From: Halocaridina rubra
Lineage: Eukaryota > Arthropoda > Malacostraca > Decapoda > Atyidae
Direction of reading: 5' to 3'
Assembly (NCBI GenBank): GCA_037179515.1
Contig: JAXCGZ010022667.1
Span: 1-64,000 of the forward strand
Length of the DNA: 64,000 nt
The notes under the pieces are model-generated. The model saw only the letters and a list, made by a program, of their open reading frames with translations, did no database searches and was not told where the DNA came from. Position numbers and translations under genes: made by a program. Shown here one piece after another: positions 20,256-29,264 of this stretch (the first letter of the stretch is position 1; each line of letters starts with the position of its first letter).

Positions 20256-22645
20256 TAAACAGACAATTGATAAAGAGAAAACAGTGGTAATCTCAGGCAT
20301 AAGCAAATCCCGGGAGCCAACATGGCAGGGGAGACTCGAGGAAAATAAGGCTAGGGTTGTAGACCTGATAAGAAAGCTTGGAGTAGTTTGTGGTCCTGAG
20401 GATATTGCAAACATTCACCAACTAGGCAAATATTCGAGGGAAGGAAAGCAGAGACCAACAAAAGTAACCTTTGAGAGAGGGGAAACATGTAGAGAAATAT
20501 TGATGAGAAAACAAGTCTATAAGACCTTTAAGAATTCAAAGAAGTGTTCATTAGACGATACAGAACACAGGAAGAGATGAGAAAGATCAAAAACTCGTTG
20601 CAAGAGGCAAGAGGGTTAAATGATGAAAGAAATGAAGAAGAGAAGAAAAATTTTCATTTCAGAGTTTTTCCAGACAAAGGGGAGATAAAGAGGATAATGA
20701 TAAAAGGTCAAGGGATGGGGCCTCATTAAGATTGTTATACACAAATGCTGATGGATTAGCTGGTAAGGCAGTAAATTAAAAGATAGGATTCACAAGAGTA
20801 AGGCAGATATAGTAGCAATTACAGAGACTAAGTTGAGTGAGGACATAAACAGTGTCACAATTTTTCCTAAGGGCTTCTGAATGTTAAGGGTTGAAAGATC
20901 TGAGAGGACTGGTGGAGGGATAGCACTGCTCATAAGTGAAATGATTCAAGTTGAAGAAATAAACTTGGCTATAGAAAGTGAGTTCAAGGAATTTCTTGTT
21001 GCTCGCATAAATACTGGGTTAGAGAGCATTATAATAACTGTTGTATATAACCCACCAAGGAACCAGAATAGGCTAGAAGTTTATGAGGAAAGTTATTTAG
21101 GTACTATTGAAGTCATAAACTCAGTTGTTAACCTGGCACAGGAGAGAAAATATAGGATTTTGATTATGAGAAATTTTAATCATAAAGAGATAGATTGGAT
21201 AAATCTTGACCCACACAGTGGTGAGGACTCACTCGGGGCAAGATTCCTAGATTGTGTACAAGGGAATTTCCTACACCAACATGTAATGGAACAATAGGGC
21301 CAGGGGTGGTGATGAGCCATCACTACTTGATCAAGTATTCACAGATAATGTGTTGGATATTGAAAAAATTGAGTATGAACCACCAATTGGAAAGAATGAC
21401 CACTGTGAGTTGTTGATGGAGTATATCATTGAAGATATTCTGCCTTGAGAGCAGAGGCACTCAGGACATGAGTAGGAACTATCTGAAAGGAGATTACATC
21501 AAAATGAATGAGCTTTTCGCAGGTATTGACTGGAGAACCTTAGTTTACAACAAATCTGTACAAGAAATGTATGACATCTTTTGTGAGAAATATGGGAAGA
21601 TAGTAGATTGCTGCATACCTGTCACCAAAGTAGGTGTAATTCATGCCATAGATAAATGGTTCGATAATGAGTGTAAAAGAGCTAAGGAGTGGACAGACAA
21701 ATGCTGGAAAAGGCATAATAGGAGAAAAAACATAAATGCCTGGCAAACCTACAAAAGAGCAAGAAATGATTACCTAAGTAAATGAAGAGAGGCAGAGAGA
21801 GACTATCAGAGGGACATCACCAGGAAGGCTAAAGAAAATCCCAAGCTTTTCCACAGCTTTATCAGAGGAAAACTGAAAGTAAAAGAACAGGTTTTAAGGC
21901 TTAAGAGAGCGGATGGAAGCATCACTGAGACGGATGAAGAGATCTGCAAAGAATTGAACAAGGAGTTTCAGTCAGTATTTACAGTAGAAAATACCCCACC
22001 CCCTCAGATTGCAGAGATAGAAGCTCAAGGGCCGGTATTAGAGAACATCAACCTTACAGCCACAGAGGTATGCAAAGCGGTGATGGAGTTAGATGTTCAT
22101 AAATCTACAGGTCCTGATGATATATCCCCTCATGTATTTAAAAAATGCGCAAACTCAATATCAGTGGCACCAAGTATCATATTTATAAAAAGTCACTGGA
22201 GGCAGGGGAGATTTCAAGATGCTGGAAACAAGCAAACGTGATACCTATCTTCAAAAAGGGAAGGAAGGATACGGCTCTGAACTATAGACCAGTTTTCTTG
22301 ACCAGCATAGTTTGTAAAGTTATGGAGAAACTACTAAGGAAACATACCTCTCTTCACTTGGAAGCCTTCAACTTTTTGTCAGTGAGGCAACATGGCTTCA
22401 GAGAAGGTAGATCTACAGTAACAAATTTGTTAGAATTTTATGATGAAGTAAGCTGAATCTTACAGGAAAGAGAGGGCTGGGCAGATTGCATATTCTTAGA
22501 CTTCCAGAAAGCGTTTGACACTGTTCCACTTGGGAGACTTATTAGGAAGCTGCAAGCAATGGCTAGAATTGGTGGAAATGTTTTGGAATGGATAAAAACT
22601 TACTTAGAAGGAAGGGAACAGAGGGTTAGAGTAAGACACTCAGTG
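20256..22645 (+). mobile_element. CR1-2, 3' part: rest of ORF1 and most of ORF2 (decayed)
   Basis: The copy resumes with the duplicated TAAACAGACAATT (20256-20268) and continues ORF1 as VVISGISKSREPTWQGRLEE to about 20726. ORF2 follows from about 20727 with endonuclease (IRILRVERSERTGGGIALL region, FNHKEIDW) and RT (KSTGPDDISPHV, FREGRSTVTNL, FLDFQKAFDTV). It is broken by stops near 20878, 21296, 21782 and 22455 and by frameshifts near 21445 and 22190. It ends at about 22645, inside the RT (RVRVRHS), where the inverted CR1-3 tail begins. The 3' quarter of ORF2 and its own tail are not present. Confidence 0.88.
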
Positions 22646-23606
22646 ATTACCTAATTGTAATTACCTAATTGTGTTTACGGGAAAGAGCCCAAAGCTCGTA
22701 TCTTCCCGTCTCCTGATCGGTTCCATTTTATACTTAGTCATACTTATCATGTCTGTCCTTAAAACTACGGATTGAGATAGCATTAACTACCTCCTCGCCT
22801 AGCCAATTCCAATTATCATCGACTCTTACACTGAAAAAGTATTTCCTTACATCCTGCAAAGAAGTTTTCTTACCAAGCTTCAAACTATGACCTCTAGTTC
22901 TAGAGCCAGCCATATCAAAATATCGATCCCTATCCATTCTATCATAAGCATGAAGGAATTTAAAGACTGTCACCATATCCCCCCTCAATTTTCTAACTTC
23001 AAGTGATGGTAAATCTAATTCCCTCAGCCTCTCATCATAACTGAGATTGCGTATTTCTGGCACCAGTTTTGTGGCATGTCTTTGAACTTTTTCAAGCTTA
23101 GCTATGTGCTTTTTCAAGTGTGGATTCCGAAAGGGGGCTACATATTCGAGTTTTGGCCTCACATAGGTTACATAAATATTTCTGAACATTTCCTTGTCCA
23201 TGTGCCTGAAGGCTACCCTTACATTTGATAAGAATGCATATGCTGCCCTTACTATGCCATTTATATGTATTTCTGGAGACAAATCTGCCAGTATGTTTAC
23301 TCCTAGATCTCTCTCATATTCTGTCTCTTGAAGTTGTACTCCAGCCACCGAGTAGTCAAGCTTGGGCCTTCTTGCACTTGTACCCATTCTCATTACCTTA
23401 CATTTTGAAGTATTGAATTTCATTAGCCACTTTTCTGACCACTCATTCAGATTATTTAGATCCTCCTGAAGTTCTCTACCATTGTTCTCGTTTTTTACTT
23501 TCTTCACAATCTTTGCATCATCTGCAAACATATTCATGAATGAATTTACAGACTCTGGTAGGTCATTTACATATACAGGGAACAAAAGGCCCTAAAACTG
23601 AACCCT
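22646..23606 (-). mobile_element. CR1-3: 5'-truncated CR1-like element
   Basis: Minus-strand copy. Its tail units (GTGATTACCTAATT read on the plus strand) at 22646-22672 meet the truncated CR1-2, then comes the 3' stem-loop. A 283-codon frame (22734-23585) runs from VYVNDLPESVNSFMNMFADD, the RT catalytic box, to the C terminus KDRHDKYD without interruption. The 5' truncation lies at about 23606, and the CR1-4 tail follows immediately. Confidence 0.9.
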
Positions 23607-25447
23607 CTGTGTGATTACCTAATTGATTACCTAATTGTGTTTACGGGAAAGAGCCCAAAGCTCGCATCATCCCGTCTCCTGATCGGTTCCATTTTAGACT
23701 TAGTGGTACTTATCATACCTGTCCTTAAAACTATGGATTGAGATAGCATTAACTACCTCCTTGCTTAGCGAATTCCAATTATCAACTACTCTTACACTGA
23801 AAAAGTATTTCCTTACATCCTGCAAAGAACTTTTCTTACGAAGCTTCAAACTATGACCTCTAGTTCTAGAGCCAGCCATATCAAAATATCCATCCCTATC
23901 CACTCTATCATAACCATGAAGGAATTTAAAGACTGTCACCATATCCCCCCTCACTCTTCTAGCTTCGAGTGATGGTAAGTCTAATTCCCTCAGCCTCTCA
24001 TCATAACTGAGATTGCGTATTTCTGGCACCAGTTTCGTGGCATGTCTTTGAACTTTTTCAAGCTTAGCTATGTGCTTTTTCAAGTGCGGATTCCAAAAGG
24101 GGGCTGCATATTCGAGTTTTGGTCTCACATAGGTTACATAAATATTTCTGAACATTTCCTTGTCCATGTGCCTGAAGGCTACCCTTACATTTGATAAGAA
24201 TGCATATGCTGCCCTTACTATGCCATTTATATGTATTTCTGGAGACAAATCTGCCAGTATGTTTACTCCTAGATCTCTCTCATTTTCTGTCTCTTGAAGT
24301 TGTACTCCAGCCACCGAGTAGTCAAGCTTGGGCCTTCTTGCACTTGTACCCATTCTCATTACCTTACATTTTGAAGTATTGAATTTCATTAGCCACTTTT
24401 CTGACCACTCATGCAGATTATTTAGATCCTCCTGAAGTTCTCTACCATTGTTCTCGTTTTTACTTTCTTCACAATCTTTGCATCATCTGCAAACATATTC
24501 ATGGATGAATTTACAGACTCTGGTAGGTCATTTACATATACAAGGAACAAAAGTGGCCCTAAAACTGAAGTCTGTGGAACTCCACTACTAACTCTTCTCC
24601 ATTCAGACACTGAGTGTCTTACTCTAACCCTCTGTTCCCTTCCTTCTAAGTAAGTTTTTATCCATTCCAAAACTTTTCCACCTATTCTAGCCATTGATTG
24701 CAACTTCCTAATAAGTCTCCCATGTGGAACAGTGTCAAACGCTTTCTGGAAGTCTAGGAATATGCAATCTGCCCAGCCCTCTCTTTCCTGTAAGATTCGG
24801 CTTACCTCATCATAAAATTCTAATAAATTTGTTACTGTTGATCTACCTTCTCTGAAGCCATGTTGCCTCACTGACAAAAAGTTGAAGGATTCCAAGTGAA
24901 GAGAGATATGTTTCCTTAGTAGTTTCTCCATAACTTTGCAAACTATGCTGGTCAAGGAAACTGGTCTATAGTTCAGAGCCGTATCCCTCCTTCCCTTTTT
25001 GAAGATAGGTATCACATTTGCTTGTTTCCAGCACCTAGGAATCTCCCCCGACTCCAGTGACTCCTTAAATATGATACTTAGTGCCAATGATATTGTGTTT
25101 GCGCATTTTTAAGCACATGAGGGGATATGTCATCAGGACCTGTAGCTTTATGAACATCTAAATCCATCAGCGCTTTGCATACCTCTGTGGCTGTAAGGTT
25201 GATGTTCTCTAATACCGGCCCTTGAGCTTCTATCACTGCAATCTGAGGGGGTGGGGTATTTTCTACTGTAAATACTGACTGAAACTCCTTGTTCAATTCT
25301 TTGCAGATCTCTTCATCCATCTCAGTGATGCTTCCATCCGCTCTCTTTAGCCTTAAAACCTGTTCTTTTACTTTCAGTTTTCCTCTGATAAAGCTGTGGA
25401 AAAGCTTGGGATTTTCTTTAGCCTTCCTGGTGATGTCCCTCTCATAG
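23607..25447 (-). mobile_element. CR1-4, 3' part: RT region of ORF2
   Basis: Minus-strand copy with tail and stem-loop at about 23607-23690. Coding is split into frames 23700-24389 (RT thumb and C terminus), 24422-25087 (RT palm: NYRPVSLTS, FLDFQKAFDTV, VYVNDLPESV) and 25078-25447 (linker, ENTPPPQIAVIEAQ, KATGPDDISPHV). One-base shifts occur in an A run near 24460 and near 25100. At 25438-25447 the sequence CCTCTCATAG is duplicated around element C. The copy continues at 28903-29173. Confidence 0.88.
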
Positions 25448-25453
25448 TAAAAG

Positions 25454-28400
25454 TTGCAGTTGCTCCTTGCAACTGCTGCTGAGGAGCCATCCTTCATAGG
25501 TGGCGATTTCAATGCCCATCATACAATTCTAAACTCAATAAGGCCAAATAATGATGACGGCGAACATATTGCTCATCTTCTGGATGAATTCCCCAACATC
25601 AATCTTATAAACAGTGGGGTTCCAACACATGTACGAGGAGGAAGACTAGACCTGTCCTTCATAACCTCCTCCCTCTCTCCCCAGACTGACTGGAGCATAC
25701 ATCCTCACCTCATGAGTGATCACTATGCCACTCAGACAGGCATCCAACTGCCTAAACTTCCACCTATTCCACCTCCTCCTCCCAAGTGGAATCAAAACTT
25801 GGCAAACTGGACAAAATTTCAGCAATCATTAACACAGTGGCATGCAAATTACACTGCACCTGAAGACATCAACATCCTAGCACAAGATTTCATCTCCGCC
25901 TTCCACAAAGCAGCCGATGATGCCATACCAAAACACAAACCACCAAAAAGGGAATATAAAGATGCATGGTACTACTGTCAAGAAGTGAAAGAGGCCAACC
26001 AAAGATTAAATAGGGTCAGGAAGCTATATAGGAAAAGACCCACAGATGCTAATAGAGCAGTACTTCGGGAAGTGGTCACAGACACCCACAAGACTGTCTC
26101 AAAAATCCGGACTGACAAATGGCTTGAATGGTGTGCCAACCTAAACCAGCACACCAACCTCACAGAGCTATGGCAAATGCTCAGGAGAGTGTCCGGAAAA
26201 AAATCAACCAAAATACCCACGCATCCAAAACCAATGGAGGAAGCAGAAAGACTTGCAGACACGTTTTCCAGCCGCTCAGCAACCCAACAACTTCCACCAA
26301 GTACAATTAGAATCCAAAATGACCTAAGGCTACAAAGATGGGACATCATAAATCATGCCTGCGATCAAGAAGATGAGACAGATGCACCATTCACCTCTCA
26401 AGAACTCAGAAACACCAAACATAGAGGGAAAGACACTGCCCCTGGTGCAGACGGCATCACCTACTCAATGATCAACAACATGGGCACTGCAGGTGAAGCC
26501 GCCTACCTCCATCTGACAAACAGCACTTACTTATTAAGGATGTGGCCAAAAATCTGGAGTCAACAAGATATTCAGCCTATCCCAAAACCCAAAGACCCAA
26601 CGAATCCACGACCCATTTCGCTACTAAGCTGTTTGGAAAAAACAGCAGAAAAAATGGTGCTCAAAAGATTAAAATTCAAAATAGGCCCCTTACACCCTCA
26701 CTTGTATGCCTACAGAGATAATGTAGGCACCACACAGTGTATCATGGATGTCCTCAGCTGCATTAACAACAAGGCCGCAGTTGTAGTCTTCTTAGATCTT
26801 GAGAAGGCTTTTGAACTGGCTAATCCTGCAGCCATCCTGAGCTCCCTAGCAAAAAAGGGAGTTAAGGGACATCTACTAAGTTGGGTCTCAAACCATGTCA
26901 GAAACAGAGAGGCTAGAGTAAAATTCCAAAGGCATCTATCAACTTACAAGAAATTAGAAAATGGTACCCCACAAGGAGGCATCCTCAGTCCACTGCTTTT
27001 CAATGTACTGATGGAGAACTTCTTTCAACTTCAACTACCCCAAGGAGTAGACATCTTCATCTATGCCGACGATGTAGTCTTCATCAGCAGAGGAGGCAAT
27101 AGATTAGCCAGCGCTCAAAAAGCAGTAAACCTATTCCATCAGAAAAGCAAGGAGCTGGGGCTCAAAATCAACGGAAACAAAACAAAAGCTATGGCCATAA
27201 AAACTCCAGTACCACTAGCCCCGATCACCCTAGACAATGGAAACATAGAGTGGGTGGATACATTCATGTATCTAGGAGTTTACATAGACAGGCATCTCAC
27301 CTTCAAACCTCAGATCATATATCTCAGAGAAAGAGCTCACAGCAGACTAACCCCTATGAGATATATGACATCTCTCCAAGAAGGAGCAGGTATTCAGGTC
27401 CTAAGGAAATTTTATACAGCCACCATTAGATCCCTGATTACCTACAGCGCCCCAACCCTAGCCAACCTCAATGCACAACAAATCTCCACCATTGAAGTGA
27501 TCCAGAACAACGCCATGCGTTACATGCTGGGGGCTCCTATGTGGACCAGGATATGCAACCTACAAATGGAAACAAATCTACCTCCCTTAATTAGCTGGAT
27601 AAACGTTTCCAACACAAACTCCATAACAAAGGCTCTGCTATCCGAAAGGAAATCCCACACGCAAACAAGGCTGAAAGATGTCCTCAACAAACATCCTGAC
27701 CTCCCCATCCCAAACAGCTATGCCGGCCACCTTCTGAAAAGTATTCACAAATGCAACATGGCATCTGAACTGACAAGAATAAACTTAGACAAGCCCTGCA
27801 CCAACTACAAGCCGCTAGTCCCATGGAGAGCACACCCTGCAAAATTCAACACCACTAGTCTTCCTGATAGTAAGAAAGCCTGTTCAAAGATACAACTGCA
27901 TGAAGCAGCTCTAGCTGCCATCGCTGAAACCAACCAAGAAGAAGGCGTCTCCTATTACACAGATGGTACTGTCAATGCTGGTATCCCTGCAACTGGAGCG
28001 GCAGTCTACTCGGAGAATTTTACAGCCTCCTGGAGACTTTCAGACTCCTGCTCCACTCTGCAAACTGAGTTATTTGCCATCAAAATGGCTCTGCACAACT
28101 CAATTGAAAAAGGACAAGGACCTGTTACGATACACACCGACTCACTCTCCTCTGTCCAAGCACTACAGCAGCAGAAGTTCAAAGAGAACATCAACCTAAT
28201 CAGCACGGTCCAAACACTGCTAGTGCAACATCAAGAACAAGGAAGACCAGTAACCATCAACTGGATACCCAGCCATATCAACATCCCTGGAAATGACAAG
28301 GCTGATCAACTTGACAAGGATGCCGTCTTATGCCACAGCATACAGCAATCTATACAACCCAGTCTTCAACAATACAAATCAAAAACCAAGCAGGCACTAC

Positions 28401-28798
28401 AGAGATCAAAGCAGGAAAACCACAGCTACTGGGTCAACAGAGGCTCCTACTCTGCCACGTGGTACAGGGAAGCAACAAAGCTAGAGCCCCCACCGGTATC
28501 CAAATACACCCCAAGGAGTCTGGCTGTCATGATAGCTAGACTCAGGCTAGGCTACAAATGCTGCTGGGAAATCATTGAGAACCCCAGAAAAGAGTGTGCA
28601 CACTGTCAAATGATAACTGATAAGGCCCTGCTGCATTATCTTTTAGAATGTCCAAAGACAAACAGCTTAAGGAACGGATTAAACATGGAACCACAACACA
28701 CCAATGCGACAGTTCATGCAGCGAAAATTGTTAAGGAAATACTTGACAACATAGAAACACATCTCACCACATTGGAAACTTTTGAAACACCAAGGTGA
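25454..28798 (+). CDS. Element C ORF2: partial endonuclease, RT and RNase H (1114 codons open)
   Basis: The frame has no stop or shift, unusual in this window. It lacks most of the endonuclease: it begins near PSFIGGDFNAHHTILNS, then has THVRGGRLDLSFI and MSDHYATQ. The RT shows APGADGITYSMINN, PRPISLLSCLEKTAEKMVL, FLDLEKAFELANPAA, GTPQGGILSPLLFN and the catalytic FIYADDVVFI. RNase H shows SYYTDGTVNAGIPATGAA, LQTELFAIKMAL, HTDSLSSVQAL and NWIPSHINIPGNDKAD. A cysteine cluster (ECAHCQMITDKALLHYLLEC) closes the protein. The first ATG (25454) lies in junction sequence, so it is probably not a native start. The RT and RNase H catalytic sets look complete, but with no full endonuclease and no ORF1 the copy should be unable to move alone. 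Confidence 0.92.
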   Translation: MQLLLATAAEEPSFIGGDFNAHHTILNSIRPNNDDGEHIAHLLDEFPNINLINSGVPTHVRGGRLDLSFITSSLSPQTDWSIHPHLMSDHYATQTGIQLPKLPPIPPPPPKWNQNLANWTKFQQSLTQWHANYTAPEDINILAQDFISAFHKAADDAIPKHKPPKREYKDAWYYCQEVKEANQRLNRVRKLYRKRPTDANRAVLREVVTDTHKTVSKIRTDKWLEWCANLNQHTNLTELWQMLRRVSGKKSTKIPTHPKPMEEAERLADTFSSRSATQQLPPSTIRIQNDLRLQRWDIINHACDQEDETDAPFTSQELRNTKHRGKDTAPGADGITYSMINNMGTAGEAAYLHLTNSTYLLRMWPKIWSQQDIQPIPKPKDPTNPRPISLLSCLEKTAEKMVLKRLKFKIGPLHPHLYAYRDNVGTTQCIMDVLSCINNKAAVVVFLDLEKAFELANPAAILSSLAKKGVKGHLLSWVSNHVRNREARVKFQRHLSTYKKLENGTPQGGILSPLLFNVLMENFFQLQLPQGVDIFIYADDVVFISRGGNRLASAQKAVNLFHQKSKELGLKINGNKTKAMAIKTPVPLAPITLDNGNIEWVDTFMYLGVYIDRHLTFKPQIIYLRERAHSRLTPMRYMTSLQEGAGIQVLRKFYTATIRSLITYSAPTLANLNAQQISTIEVIQNNAMRYMLGAPMWTRICNLQMETNLPPLISWINVSNTNSITKALLSERKSHTQTRLKDVLNKHPDLPIPNSYAGHLLKSIHKCNMASELTRINLDKPCTNYKPLVPWRAHPAKFNTTSLPDSKKACSKIQLHEAALAAIAETNQEEGVSYYTDGTVNAGIPATGAAVYSENFTASWRLSDSCSTLQTELFAIKMALHNSIEKGQGPVTIHTDSLSSVQALQQQKFKENINLISTVQTLLVQHQEQGRPVTINWIPSHINIPGNDKADQLDKDAVLCHSIQQSIQPSLQQYKSKTKQALQRSKQENHSYWVNRGSYSATWYREATKLEPPPVSKYTPRSLAVMIARLRLGYKCCWEIIENPRKECAHCQMITDKALLHYLLECPKTNSLRNGLNMEPQHTNATVHAAKIVKEILDNIETHLTTLETFETPR

Positions 28799-28810
28799 TA
28801 AAACAAACCA

Positions 28811-28902
28811 AGAGGTATAACCTCTAACCTACGGGCCGTTCTTTGAACAAGGGCCCGTGCCAACACAAGGTTGGCTTTAACCTCAAACAACAACAACAAC
28901 AA
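28811..28902 (+). promoter_or_regulatory. Element C 3' UTR: three stem-loops and (CAA)n tail
   Basis: AGAGGT-ATA-ACCTCT at 28811-28825, then ACGGGCC (28831-28837) pairing with GGCCCGT (28852-28858), then GCCAAC-ACAAG-GTTGGC at 28859-28875. All three stems are perfect. They lie between the ORF stop and the CAA tail, the position where the RT would bind its template RNA. The role is inferred. Confidence 0.65.
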
Positions 28903-29173
28903 CCTCTCATAGTCTCTCTCTGCCTCTCTCCTTTTACTTAGGTAGTCATTTCTTGCTCCTTTGTAGGTTTGCCAGGCATTTATTTTTTTCTCCTCCTATA
29001 CCTTTTCCAGCATTTGTCTCTACACTCCTTAGCTCTTTTACACCCATTATCGAACCATTTCTCTCTGGCATGAATTACACCTACTTTGGTGACAGGTATG
29101 CAGCAATCTACTATCTTCCCATATTTCTCACAAAAGATGTCATACATTTCTTGTACAGATTTGTTGTAAAATA
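28903..29173 (-). mobile_element. CR1-4, 5' part
   Basis: After the second CCTCTCATAG the minus-strand CR1 ORF2 continues through the basic linker between endonuclease and RT (KWFDNGCKRAKECRDKCWKR) to YNKSVQEMYDIFCEKYGK. The copy is 5' truncated at about 29173, where the CR1-5 tail begins. A frame break separates this from the RT part. Confidence 0.88.
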
Positions 29174-29264
29174 GCAAATGTGTGTGTGTGATTACCTAAT
29201 TGTATTTACGGGAGAGAGCCCAAAGCTCGTATCTTCCAGTCTCCTGATCGGTTTCATTTTCTAC

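Larger units (their letters stand above)
25448..28902 (+). mobile_element. 5'-truncated I-like non-LTR element with intact RT-RNase H frame (element C)
   Basis: A 3.45-kb insertion in CR1-4 flanked by a 10-bp duplication, CCTCTCATAG, at 25438-25447 and 28903-28912. It carries one long open frame, a 100-bp 3' UTR with three stem-loops, and a (CAA)n tail at 28886-28902. The 5' junction contains a small GCAGTTG/CAACTGC inverted repeat that does not look like element coding sequence. The element is related to I copy 1 at the protein level but clearly a different family: its tail is a CAA repeat and not poly(A). It is 5' truncated inside the endonuclease. Confidence 0.9.

Noticed and set aside
25454..25520. 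Native N terminus of element C ORF2 at the first ATG
   Set aside because: The preceding bases are junction sequence with a small inverted repeat, and most of the endonuclease is missing.
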